A DNA stretch of 64,000 nt from Pedobacter schmidteae (GTDB taxonomy: Bacteria; Bacteroidota; Bacteroidia; Sphingobacteriales; Sphingobacteriaceae): positions 3,407,097 through 3,471,096 of the forward strand of contig NZ_LS999839.1 in NCBI RefSeq assembly GCF_900564155.1, read 5' to 3'. The position numbers and the translations under genes were made by a program. Positions within the stretch are counted from its first letter, which is position 1; every line of letters starts with the position of its first letter. The notes beneath the pieces were generated by a model. It did not search any database. It had not been told where the DNA came from and worked only from the letters and a program-made list of their open reading frames with translations. Shown in pieces: positions 27,374 to 36,898 of the stretch.

Positions 27374-28917
27374 TGATGAATAGAAAAGAACTGATATTGG
27401 GGATATTGTTCCTTTTTTTAGGGACAGGTGTATTTGCACAACCGGCTGGTGTGGCCAGGCTTAAAAAGTATGTAGACGAGTTCAATGCCCTGGATAGTGA
27501 AGCAGTTAAAAATTTTGTGCCCAATGCGCAGGCTTTCGACTGGTTGTCGCAGAATGTGCCTTTGCTGGAATGCCCGGACCAAGTGTTGGAAAAAAACTAC
27601 TATTACCGCTGGTGGTCGTTTCGAAAGCACCTGGTCAAAACACCTGAAGGATTTATTTTTACAGAATTCATTGAACCTGTAAAACATGCGGGCAAATACA
27701 ATTCCATCAGCTGTGCTGCAGGTCATCACATATATGAAGGCCGATGGCTAAAAAATAGAAGTTACCTGAAAGAATACATTGATTTCTGGTTGTATCATGC
27801 TGATGTTGGGCAAAGCCGGCAACGGTTTCACCAGTTCAGCAGCTGGATTGATGACGCTATATATCAGAACTATCTGGTGACTCCCGACAAGGAGCACTTA
27901 AAACGTGTTTTTCCTGCACTGGATGCAGATTATGGGAAATGGGAAAAGGAAAGGCAGTTGAAAAGCGGCTTGTTCTGGCAGTTTGATGTGAAAGATGGCA
28001 TGGAGGAATCGGCTAGTGGATCGAGAAAAGACCAAAACAGGCGGCCTACCATTAGCAGTTATATGTATGGAAACGCTAAGGCATTGGCAAATATAGCTGG
28101 AGTTACAGGCGATAAAGCACTGCAACAAAAATACAACGAAAAGGCGGCGCAACTTAAAAAGCTGGTGCAGGATAGTTTGTGGGACAGCAAGGCTGCTTTC
28201 TTTAAAACGCTGACGCCTGCCGGTAAATTGGTTACCGTACGTGAGGCCATAGGTTTCATCCCCTGGGACTTTAATTTACCGGCCGATCAGCCGGCGTATG
28301 CCGGGGCATGGGATCAAATACTGGACACTGCCGGGTTTAATGCCCCATGGGGATTGACAACCGCCGAGCGACGAGAGCCTGGTTTTAGAACGCGGGGAAC
28401 AGGACACAGTTGTGAGTGGGATGGTGCTTTATGGCCTTTTGCCAGTTCGCAGACACTAAAAGGGCTGGCCAATCTGCTAACCAATTATAAAAACCATGGT
28501 AAAATGACTGCTAAGGTATTTTACGATGAGTTGCATAAATATGCGGTCTCGCATCAAAAAAATGGCCAGCCTTATCTGGGTGAATACCAGGACGAAAAAA
28601 ACGGAGAATGGCTGAAGGGTGACAACCCCCGCAGTAGCTTTTATAATCACTCTACTTTTTGCGATCTGGTGATTAACGACCTGATAGGCATTAAGCCAAG
28701 AGCAGACAATGCAGTAGGCTTTTATCCACTCATTCCTACAGGAAAATGGGAATGGTTTTTACTGGACAATGTTTCCTACCATGGGAAAACGCTGAAAGTA
28801 CTGTGGGATAAAACAGGTAAACATTATGGCAAAGGAAAAGGCCTGTTTGTATATGCCAATGGAAAAGAAATTTATCGTGCTGCAAGTTTAAAACCTGTAG
28901 TAATCCAACTCAAATAA
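27373..28917 (+). CDS. MGH1-like glycoside hydrolase, exported
   Basis: Exported (alpha/alpha)6-barrel hydrolase of 514 residues resembling the MGH1/GH63-like glucosidase-trehalase clan. Signal peptide MMNRKELILGILFLF to FAQ. Supporting blocks: WFRK-like YYRWWSFRKHL, DGMEESASGSRKDQNRRPT (acidic active-site loop), ISSYMYGNAKALANIAGVTG, GHSCEWDGALWPFASSQTLK and a C-terminal beta domain. Its ATG shares one base with the preceding stop (TAATG), so translation is probably coupled. The exact linkage cleaved is unknown. Members of this family accompany pectin-type enzymes in Bacteroidota PULs, consistent with the GH28 gene 19 bases downstream. Confidence 0.78.
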   Translation: MMNRKELILGILFLFLGTGVFAQPAGVARLKKYVDEFNALDSEAVKNFVPNAQAFDWLSQNVPLLECPDQVLEKNYYYRWWSFRKHLVKTPEGFIFTEFIEPVKHAGKYNSISCAAGHHIYEGRWLKNRSYLKEYIDFWLYHADVGQSRQRFHQFSSWIDDAIYQNYLVTPDKEHLKRVFPALDADYGKWEKERQLKSGLFWQFDVKDGMEESASGSRKDQNRRPTISSYMYGNAKALANIAGVTGDKALQQKYNEKAAQLKKLVQDSLWDSKAAFFKTLTPAGKLVTVREAIGFIPWDFNLPADQPAYAGAWDQILDTAGFNAPWGLTTAERREPGFRTRGTGHSCEWDGALWPFASSQTLKGLANLLTNYKNHGKMTAKVFYDELHKYAVSHQKNGQPYLGEYQDEKNGEWLKGDNPRSSFYNHSTFCDLVINDLIGIKPRADNAVGFYPLIPTGKWEWFLLDNVSYHGKTLKVLWDKTGKHYGKGKGLFVYANGKEIYRAASLKPVVIQLK

Positions 28918-28936
28918 TCATTATATCATAGCCAAA

Positions 28937-30535
28937 ATGAAGTTTTATAGCCCTTGTACCAAAGCCGTTATTGTTTTTATGTTGTGCATTTGTGCTGTGT
29001 TTAGTACCAATGCGCAATCCTATTACAACGTATTGAAATATGGAGCTAAAAATGACAGTAGCAAACTCGCTACACAGGCCATAAAAAAGGCAATAGATGC
29101 CGCTTCAAAGGCGGGGGGAGGTACCGTCTATTTCCCGGCAGGTAAATACCTGACCGGTGCTATCCATTTGAAAAGTAACATTACCATTTTTATTGATGCA
29201 GGTGCAGAATTGCATTTTAGCGATAATTTTGACGATTACCTGCCCATGGTAAAAAGCCGTTATGAAGGGGTAGATGTCACCAGCTTTTCGCCGCTTTTTT
29301 ATGCCTATAAAGCCGAAAATATTGCGATTAAAGGTAGGGGGATTATAGACGGGCATGGTAAAAAATGGTGGGATTTTGTGGAAGGCTATAAAGTAGATCA
29401 GCCACGTTCCAAATGGCAACATCTGTTTGACGAGTTGAATAAAGATATTGTGCTACCGGATGAACCTAAACAAATGACACGTGGCTTTTTACGTCCGCCT
29501 TTTATACAACCGATGTACTGTAAAAACGTGCTGATAGAGGATATTACCATACGCAACTCGCCGTTCTGGACAGTGAATCCGGAGTTTTGTGAAAATGTAA
29601 CAGTGCATGCAGTGACAATTACTAATCCAGGCTCTTTTGCGCCCAATACTGATGGTATCAATCCGGAATCCTGCAAAAATGTCCATATCTCTGATTGCCA
29701 TATCAGCGTGGGGGATGACTGCATCACCATAAAGTCGGGCAAGGATGCCCCGGGCAGAAAGATGGCCGCTCCGGCCGAGAACTATACCATTACCAACTGC
29801 ACCATGCTTTCGGGACATGGAGGAGTAGTAATTGGCAGTGAAATGTCGGGCGACGTACGTAAAATTACCATCTCCAATTGCGTGTTTGATGGTACCGACC
29901 GGGGTATTCGCATCAAATCGGCCCGTGGCAGGGGTGGTGTGGTTGAAGAGATTAGGGTAGATAACATCATCATGAAAAATATTAAGGAGCAAGCCATTGT
30001 ACTGGATTTGCAATATGCAAAAACCAAAATGGAGCCTGTTTCGGAACGCACACCACGCTTCAGAAATATTCATTTTAGTAACATTACAGGAAAGCAAATC
30101 AACCAGGCTGCTTATTTAAATGGGCTGGAAGAAATGCCTATTGAGGACATTACTTTTAATGATATCAATATAGACGCGAAGACCGGTTTTAACATCCTTC
30201 ACACGAATCGGGTAGAATTTCATAATGTGCAGGTTAATACAGAAATTGGGGCTGCTGTGAAAGCTGATAACGTGAATGGGTTGACGGTAAATGGGCTTAA
30301 AAGCTATACCCCGCATCAAAATTCGGCTGTTATCGATCTTAAGAATGTAAATGATGCATTTATTTACAATGGTTTTCCTGTTGCAGGTACAGCAGTTTAT
30401 TTGAAATTAAGTGGAGAAAAAACTAAAAATATTTCGCTGGGAAATAATAACTTTATACATGCTAAAACTCCAGTTGTAACAGAAAGGGACGTTACAGATG
30501 CAGTGCGGGTTATTTCGGGGGATCCTATTAAGTAA
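28937..30535 (+). CDS. GH28 polygalacturonase-family enzyme, exported
   Basis: Right-handed parallel beta-helix hydrolase acting on galacturonic-acid linkages. All GH28 signatures are present: NTD (Asn237-Asp239), DD (Asp260-Asp261) in VGDDCITIKSG, GHG (His294) in LSGHGGVVIGSE, and RIK (Arg325-Lys327). Signal peptide (to about 26, TNAQ) and the N-terminal Pectate-lyase-3-like YNVLKYGAKNDS are typical. Length 532 is within the bacterial exo-type range. Endo or exo action and pectin versus rhamnogalacturonan cannot be settled from the sequence. Lies in the middle of a five-gene hydrolase operon; the GH95 gene follows after 16 bases. Confidence 0.95.
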   Translation: MKFYSPCTKAVIVFMLCICAVFSTNAQSYYNVLKYGAKNDSSKLATQAIKKAIDAASKAGGGTVYFPAGKYLTGAIHLKSNITIFIDAGAELHFSDNFDDYLPMVKSRYEGVDVTSFSPLFYAYKAENIAIKGRGIIDGHGKKWWDFVEGYKVDQPRSKWQHLFDELNKDIVLPDEPKQMTRGFLRPPFIQPMYCKNVLIEDITIRNSPFWTVNPEFCENVTVHAVTITNPGSFAPNTDGINPESCKNVHISDCHISVGDDCITIKSGKDAPGRKMAAPAENYTITNCTMLSGHGGVVIGSEMSGDVRKITISNCVFDGTDRGIRIKSARGRGGVVEEIRVDNIIMKNIKEQAIVLDLQYAKTKMEPVSERTPRFRNIHFSNITGKQINQAAYLNGLEEMPIEDITFNDINIDAKTGFNILHTNRVEFHNVQVNTEIGAAVKADNVNGLTVNGLKSYTPHQNSAVIDLKNVNDAFIYNGFPVAGTAVYLKLSGEKTKNISLGNNNFIHAKTPVVTERDVTDAVRVISGDPIK

Positions 30536-30551
30536 ATTAATTTGTATCAAC

Positions 30552-33371
30552 ATGAATATCATGCGTTTTTTGACCTGGGGAAATGCTGTTCTCATAGGCT
30601 GTTTCCTTACCAACCTGGCTGTTGCCCAGCAACCGGCTTACCAGTTATGGTATAATCAGGCGGCTGTTAAATGGACCGATGCTTTGCCTATTGGTAATGG
30701 CCGCATTGGAGCTATGGTATTCTCAGGTGTCGAAAAAGACCGCATACAGTTTAATGAAGAGACTTTGTGGACTGGTGGTCCACGTGATTATAACCATAAG
30801 GGGGCAGCCGGCTATTTGGCCGAAATCAGAAAACTACTTTTTGAAGGAAAACAGGAGGCTGCAGAAAAGCTTGCGGCCGAAAAGTTTATGGGAATGCAAA
30901 GTGGGGCTGGCGACCGGGATAAATGGACTGCAGAGATGAAGGCCCTGAAGGGTATGCAGGGCAATCCGGCCGAAGAAAATTACAATGATCAATTGTGGAA
31001 AACCATTCAGGTGCCCAGCTACGAAGGTTGGGAAACTGTAGGCTTATCGGGTTTTGATGGGGCAGTCTGGTTGCGTACCACCTTTGATGTGCCCGAAAGC
31101 TGGTTGGGCAAAAACCTGGTGCTGGATCTGAACCGCATCCGTGATCGGGATTTTACTTATGTAAATGGCACATTGGTGGGCAATACAGATGGTACCGATC
31201 CCAGACGATATACCATTCCTGCTAAATTACTGAAGAAAGGTGCAAATACCATTGCAGTACAAGTGCTCAATTATTTTGATAAAGGAGGTATTGCCGGATA
31301 TAAAGATACCAATCGTCCGATATCAGTTTATCCGGAAGGAGCGGAACCCGAAAGCGGACTTTCATTGGTAAAAGCATGGAAATATAAAATTCAAAATGAT
31401 GAACCACCGGTGGTTTCGCAGTTTCAGGCCAGTTACCAACCCTTTGGTGACCTGTACCTGGATTTTAAAAATCATGCAGCTGCCGTAACCGGTTATAAAC
31501 GGAAATTAGATTTAAGCACAGCGATTGCCAGCACGGCTTATACATTAAATGGTGTAAACTACCTGAGAGAATATTTTGCGAGTCAGCCTAACCAGGCCGT
31601 AGTAATCCGCCTTACGGCAGATAAAAAGGCCAGTATTAGTTTGGATGCAATATTGTCCAGTCCGCATAAATACAGTGCCGTAAAAAAGATCAATGAAAAT
31701 ACCATATCACTTGTTTTAAAAGTGAGGGGTGGGGTTTTAAAAGGCGAAAGTCAGCTGAAAGCTGTGGTCACCAAAGGGAAATTATTGGTTAGTCAGGGTA
31801 AATTAAGCATTAGCGATGCGGATGAAGTAACGTTATACCTTACGGCGGGTACTAATTTTATCAATGATAAAAACGTGACTGGAAACCCTGCAGCTGCCAG
31901 TTTAAAGGCTATTGCCGGATTGCAGGGCAAAACCTATGCACAGGTAAAAGCTGCGCACGTAAAGGAATACCAGAGATACTATAATATCTTTTCCGTTAAT
32001 TTTGGGAAAGGAGAAAATGAGGGCTTGCCTACGGATGAGCGCATAGAGAGATTTGCCAGTGCTAACGACGCATCTTTTGCAGCCTTATTTATGCAGTATG
32101 GTCGGTATTTATTGATTTCCAGTTCCCGACCTGGCACACAACCTGCCAACCTGCAAGGGATCTGGAACGACCAGCTTACCCCACCCTGGGGCAGTAAATA
32201 TACCACTAACATCAACCTGGAAATGAATTATTGGCCCACAGGAGTGCTGAATCTTCCGGCTATGAACGAGCCGTTATTTAAAAAGATAGAGGGGCTGGCC
32301 AAAAATGGCGCTGTAACTGCAAAAGTGCATTACAATGCCAACGGTTGGGTATTGCATCACAATACCGATCTGTGGAACGGAACAGCACCCATCAACGCCT
32401 CCAATCATGGCATCTGGGTATCGGGAGCAGGCTGGTTAAGTCAGCATTTATGGGATCATTTTCAGTTTACCCAGGACAGGTTATTTCTAAAAAATGAAGC
32501 CTATCCTATAATGAAACAGTCGGCTCAGTTTTTTGTCGATTTCCTGATTAAAGATCCAAAGACAGGCTGGTTTATTAGTACCCCTTCCAATTCGCCCGAA
32601 AATGGGGGATTGGTAGCCGGGCCGACCATGGATCATCAGATCATTCGTACGCTGTTTAAAAATTGCATTTCGGCTGCCGAGCAGTTGGGAACCGATGCGG
32701 AGTTCAGCAAGACATTGCAGGAAAAACTTACGCTGCTGGCCCCCAATCAGATTGGGAAATATGGGCAGTTGCAGGAATGGCTGGAAGATAAAGACGATAC
32801 TACGAACAAACATCGCCATGTATCACATCTTTGGGGTGTGCATCCGGGAAATGACATTACCTGGGATACGCCTGATATGATGAGAGCGGCACGCCAGTCG
32901 CTCATTTACCGGGGCGACGCGGGTACGGGCTGGAGCCTGGCCTGGAAAATCAATTTCTGGGCAAGGTTTAAAGATGGCGACCATGCGATGAAAATGATTA
33001 AAATGCTGATCAGTCCTGCAGCAAAAGGCGGTGGCGCTTATGTAAACCTGTTTGATGCACATCCTCCATTTCAAATTGACGGCAATTTTGGTGGCGCAGC
33101 AGGAATTGGCGAGATGTTGCTGCAAAGCCATACCCAGTTTGTGGAGGTTTTGCCAGCTTTACCTGCCGACTTGCCGGAAGGAGAAGTGAAAGGGATTTGT
33201 GCACGCGGAGGCTTTGAACTGAGTTTTAAATGGAGCAAAGGCGTATTGACGACACTGGATATTTACTCTAAAGCAGGCGGAGTTTGCCTATTGCGCTATG
33301 GAAATAAAATCACAAGCATCGCCACCCAAAAAGGCGAAACCTATAAATTGAATGGAGATTTGGAGAGATGA
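30552..33371 (+). CDS. GH95 alpha-L-fucosidase/alpha-L-galactosidase family enzyme with inserted galactose-binding-like domain
   Basis: Exported inverting glycosidase. GH95 blocks: WTDALPIGNGRIGAMVF at the N-terminus, LQGIWNDQLTPPWGSKYT and INLEMNYWPTGVLNL (catalytic Asn region), LQEWLEDKDD (general acid Glu) and PFQIDGNFGGAAGIGEML (Asp). Residues about 115-290 interrupt the N-terminal beta-sandwich with an extra domain: SGFDGAVWLRTTFDVPESW, YVNGTLVGNTDG and GANTIAVQVLNYFDKGGIAG resemble the jelly-roll of sialate O-acetylesterases. The long frame starts at 30498 inside GH28; ATG 30552 is preferred and gives a signal peptide ending AVAQQ. The end overlaps the GH2 start by four bases. Substrate could be fucose or L-galactose on a plant glycan. 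Confidence 0.9.
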   Translation: MNIMRFLTWGNAVLIGCFLTNLAVAQQPAYQLWYNQAAVKWTDALPIGNGRIGAMVFSGVEKDRIQFNEETLWTGGPRDYNHKGAAGYLAEIRKLLFEGKQEAAEKLAAEKFMGMQSGAGDRDKWTAEMKALKGMQGNPAEENYNDQLWKTIQVPSYEGWETVGLSGFDGAVWLRTTFDVPESWLGKNLVLDLNRIRDRDFTYVNGTLVGNTDGTDPRRYTIPAKLLKKGANTIAVQVLNYFDKGGIAGYKDTNRPISVYPEGAEPESGLSLVKAWKYKIQNDEPPVVSQFQASYQPFGDLYLDFKNHAAAVTGYKRKLDLSTAIASTAYTLNGVNYLREYFASQPNQAVVIRLTADKKASISLDAILSSPHKYSAVKKINENTISLVLKVRGGVLKGESQLKAVVTKGKLLVSQGKLSISDADEVTLYLTAGTNFINDKNVTGNPAAASLKAIAGLQGKTYAQVKAAHVKEYQRYYNIFSVNFGKGENEGLPTDERIERFASANDASFAALFMQYGRYLLISSSRPGTQPANLQGIWNDQLTPPWGSKYTTNINLEMNYWPTGVLNLPAMNEPLFKKIEGLAKNGAVTAKVHYNANGWVLHHNTDLWNGTAPINASNHGIWVSGAGWLSQHLWDHFQFTQDRLFLKNEAYPIMKQSAQFFVDFLIKDPKTGWFISTPSNSPENGGLVAGPTMDHQIIRTLFKNCISAAEQLGTDAEFSKTLQEKLTLLAPNQIGKYGQLQEWLEDKDDTTNKHRHVSHLWGVHPGNDITWDTPDMMRAARQSLIYRGDAGTGWSLAWKINFWARFKDGDHAMKMIKMLISPAAKGGGAYVNLFDAHPPFQIDGNFGGAAGIGEMLLQSHTQFVEVLPALPADLPEGEVKGICARGGFELSFKWSKGVLTTLDIYSKAGGVCLLRYGNKITSIATQKGETYKLNGDLER

Positions 33372-36300
33372 TGAATAAAAGAAAAGTTGTAGCTTTTCTG
33401 ATTGCCCTTTTTTTAACAAGTACGGGATTTGCACAGACAGGATTACGCAAAAGTATCGCATTAAATGATGACTGGCGCAGTGTGGCCGATGATGCCAATA
33501 TACATGCCTATAAAGGATTTGAATATCCGGGTTTTAATGATAAAGCCTGGAAAAACGTGTCTGTGCCTCATAATTGGGACCAATATGAAGGCTATCGCCG
33601 GATGCTGCATGGCAACAGGCATGGCTATGCCTGGTATCGCAAAACTTTTAGTACCAATGAAACCAAGGCCGGTAAAAGGTTCTTTCTTTATTTTGAAGGT
33701 GTGGGCTCCTATGCCACAATCTGGCTAAACGGTAAGCAGGTGGGGTACCATGCCGGTGGCCGTACCACTTTTACACTTGATGTGACTAAGGTTATTAAGC
33801 TAAATAATCAAGCCAATTTGCTGGCCGTTAGAGCCGATCATCCTGCTAATATACAAGATTTACCCTGGGTAGATGGAGGATGTTCAACAGAACGGGGTTT
33901 CTCGGAAGGATCACAACCGATGGGTATTTTCAGGCCGGTGCAGCTCATTGTAACCAATGACATCCGTATTGAACCTTTCGGTGTACATATATGGAATGAC
34001 AACGGGGTTTCCGAAAAATCGGCAGTGTTGAATATGGAAACAGAATTGAAAAATTATAGTACAACTATCCGCCAGGTTACGGTAACTAATGAATTGTTTG
34101 ATCGGCAGGGAATGAAAGTTGCCACACTGAAACATACTGAGAGGATACAAGCCGGAAAAAGTCTGGTGATTAAGCAACAGACCACGCAGCTGAAAAATGT
34201 TCAGCTATGGTCGCTGGAAAATCCATATTTGTATACACTTAAGACCAGTATCAGGGAAGGTGGTAAAACAATTGATGAGCTCAATACGCCTTACGGTATC
34301 CGTTGGATTAGCTGGCCGGTAGGAGAAAATCCTGCCGATCCAAAACGATTTTTACTAAATGGTAAATCCGTATTTATCAATGGTATAGCAGAGTATGAAC
34401 ATTTGATTGGGCAGAGTCACGCTTTTAGTGCCGAGCAGATCCGTTCTCGCGTGATGCAGATTAAGGCAGCTGGTTTCAATGCTTTTCGCGATGCGCATCA
34501 GCCGCACAATTTATTGTATCAGGAATATTGGGATAAATTGGGCATTTTGTCCTGGACCCAAATGGCCGCGCATATCTGGTACGATACACCTGCATTCAGG
34601 AATAATTTTAAGGCTTTGCTTACCGATTGGGTGAAAGAAAGGCGTAATAGTCCCTCGGTGGTGCTATGGGGTTTGGAGAACGAGAGCACCTTGCCGGAGG
34701 ATTTTGCGCGGGAATGTACAGAATTGATTCGCAAGTTGGATCCTACAGCATCTACCCAACGTAAAGTAACCACCTGTAATGGTGGTAAAGGGACCGATTG
34801 GGACGTACCACAAAACTGGACCGGTACTTATGGGGGCGATCCGTTGAGTTATGCTGAAGACATAAAACGGCAAGTATTGATTGGGGAATATGGTGCCTGG
34901 CGTACGCTAGATTTGCATACGGAAGGACCTTTTGATCAAAAAGGAGCTTATAGCGAAAACAACATGGCTCAGTTGATGGAAACTAAGGTGAGGCTGGCAG
35001 AAACCGTAAAAGATCAAACAGCAGGACATTATTTCTGGCTGTTCAGTTCTCATGATAATCCAGGTAGGGTACAGGGTGGTGAAGGGTTGCGGGAACTGGA
35101 CCGGGTGGGGCCTGTCAACTACAAGGGGATGTTTACCCCATGGGAAGAACCTTTGGATGTATTTTATATGTTCAGGGCTAATTATGCGCCAAAGGAAACT
35201 GAACCAATGGTTTACATTGTTTCGCATACCTGGCCCCAAAGGTGGCTGAAACCGGGTATAAAGGACAGCATTACTGTATATTCCAATTGCGATGAGGTGG
35301 AATTGTTTAATGACGTAAATTCAATTTCCTTAGGGAGAAGAAAGCGAGGTGCCATTGGGACCCATTTTCAGTGGGATAAAGTAGATATTCGATACAATGT
35401 GTTGTATGCCGTGGGATATGTGCAGGGAAAGCGTGTAGCTAAGGATTACATTGTTCTGAATAATTTGCCAGAAGCGCCTCATTTCGATGCCTTCAAAATG
35501 GGAGCCAATAACATTACTGCACCTGCCAAAGGATACCACTATTTATACCGGGTAAACTGTGGCGGCCCCGAATATAAGGATGAAAATGGACAGCTGTGGT
35601 CGGCCGACCGTGCGCTAAGCCTTGGTGGTTTTGGCTCCAGTTCCTGGACGAGTAATTTCGCTGGCATGCCTGCTTTTTTTGCCAGTCAACGCCGCACTTT
35701 CGATCTGATACAAGGTACCCTGGATTGGAAGCTGTTTCAAACCTTTCGGTATGGGCGTGATCAGTTGACCTATCATTTTCCTGTGCCGGATGGAGAATAT
35801 CTGGTTGAACTGTATTTTACAGAACCCTGGTTGGGCACGGGCGGAGGAATGGATGCCAAAAGAATGCGTTTGTTTGACGTTGCGGTAAATGGACAGACTT
35901 TGCTTAAGGATGTGGATATCTGGGCAGAAGTAGGGCATGATTTCGCTTTAAAGAAAACCGTTAAGGCACGGGTTAAAGGTGGGCAGCTGGTGATCTCCTT
36001 TCCGCAGGTAAAGTCGGGACAAGCCTTAATTTCGGCTATTGCTATTGCATCGGCCAATAACGTAATTACAGCGAAAGAAAGCCTTTCTGTGGTAGAAATG
36101 ACTAAAATGGGACAGGCTAAAGTTTTAACCTGGATGGATATTGGCGATCAGCAATACTCGGACAAAGCCGTATATTTTAGTTCGCTGCCGTCGGCTTTAT
36201 ATGGTGCCGAATGGATACAGACATCTGCTAAAATAAAAGTAGTAGATCCTTTTACGGTTACAGTTGATGCGGACGTTTATGTGGCTGTTGATGCCAATGT

Positions 36301-36895
36301 AAAGGTTAAACCTGATTGGTTGAAGGAAGCGGAGGATACTAAAACCATTATTCAAAACAGCGCAGGTCAAAGCTTTAGGATTTATAAGAAGAGCTGCTCA
36401 AAAGGTACCAGCTTCATCCCTGGTACAAATGAACCCAATGCGGCCATGTACACGATTGCGGTACTTCCAAAGACCAACATGCAGCCAGCTTATGATTTAA
36501 AAACGGTGACCACTTACAAAGCTACAGATGCAAATCTGATTGGTACCGGGCTACTGAAAGAAGAGCTGATGGGGAAGGAGCGCGTTACTTTTAAAAAAAC
36601 GTCGGGCGATGTGTTGGAATGGCGTATAACGGTAGGTGTAGCCGATACCTATTCTTTAACCTTAAAGTATCATAATCCATTTGAACGTGAGTTAAAAGGA
36701 AAGCTGGAAGTGTTGACGTTGGATGGGACGGTATTAAAAGCTGCAGAACTGATTGCATTTGTGCCGACTAAAAAAGGTAAATGGAATTACTTTAATACGA
36801 ATACAGGCACCATGATTAATGCAGGTACTTATCGTGTACGGCTAATTGCTGAGAATGCCCAAGGTTTAAGTATAGATGGTTTGGATGTGCAATAA
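33368..36895 (+). CDS. GH2 family glycosidase with DUF4982-like and malectin domains
   Basis: Exported 1,175-residue retaining glycosidase (beta-galactosidase or beta-glucuronidase type). Order: signal peptide (to FAQ, about 23), GH2 sugar-binding jelly roll (SVPHNWDQYEGYRRML), Ig-like domain, TIM barrel with acid/base Glu439 in WGLENEST and nucleophile Glu507 in LIGEYGAWR, DUF4982-like domain (about 610-700), malectin-type carbohydrate-binding domain (about 705-900, YRVNCGGPEY and GEYLVELYFTEPW), and a further beta-rich tail (900-1175). ATGA overlap with GH95 implies coupled translation. It ends three bases before the convergent AraC stop. The specific sugar cannot be read from the sequence. 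Confidence 0.9.
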   Translation: MMNKRKVVAFLIALFLTSTGFAQTGLRKSIALNDDWRSVADDANIHAYKGFEYPGFNDKAWKNVSVPHNWDQYEGYRRMLHGNRHGYAWYRKTFSTNETKAGKRFFLYFEGVGSYATIWLNGKQVGYHAGGRTTFTLDVTKVIKLNNQANLLAVRADHPANIQDLPWVDGGCSTERGFSEGSQPMGIFRPVQLIVTNDIRIEPFGVHIWNDNGVSEKSAVLNMETELKNYSTTIRQVTVTNELFDRQGMKVATLKHTERIQAGKSLVIKQQTTQLKNVQLWSLENPYLYTLKTSIREGGKTIDELNTPYGIRWISWPVGENPADPKRFLLNGKSVFINGIAEYEHLIGQSHAFSAEQIRSRVMQIKAAGFNAFRDAHQPHNLLYQEYWDKLGILSWTQMAAHIWYDTPAFRNNFKALLTDWVKERRNSPSVVLWGLENESTLPEDFARECTELIRKLDPTASTQRKVTTCNGGKGTDWDVPQNWTGTYGGDPLSYAEDIKRQVLIGEYGAWRTLDLHTEGPFDQKGAYSENNMAQLMETKVRLAETVKDQTAGHYFWLFSSHDNPGRVQGGEGLRELDRVGPVNYKGMFTPWEEPLDVFYMFRANYAPKETEPMVYIVSHTWPQRWLKPGIKDSITVYSNCDEVELFNDVNSISLGRRKRGAIGTHFQWDKVDIRYNVLYAVGYVQGKRVAKDYIVLNNLPEAPHFDAFKMGANNITAPAKGYHYLYRVNCGGPEYKDENGQLWSADRALSLGGFGSSSWTSNFAGMPAFFASQRRTFDLIQGTLDWKLFQTFRYGRDQLTYHFPVPDGEYLVELYFTEPWLGTGGGMDAKRMRLFDVAVNGQTLLKDVDIWAEVGHDFALKKTVKARVKGGQLVISFPQVKSGQALISAIAIASANNVITAKESLSVVEMTKMGQAKVLTWMDIGDQQYSDKAVYFSSLPSALYGAEWIQTSAKIKVVDPFTVTVDADVYVAVDANVKVKPDWLKEAEDTKTIIQNSAGQSFRIYKKSCSKGTSFIPGTNEPNAAMYTIAVLPKTNMQPAYDLKTVTTYKATDANLIGTGLLKEELMGKERVTFKKTSGDVLEWRITVGVADTYSLTLKYHNPFERELKGKLEVLTLDGTVLKAAELIAFVPTKKGKWNYFNTNTGTMINAGTYRVRLIAENAQGLSIDGLDVQ

Positions 36896-36898
36896 ACG

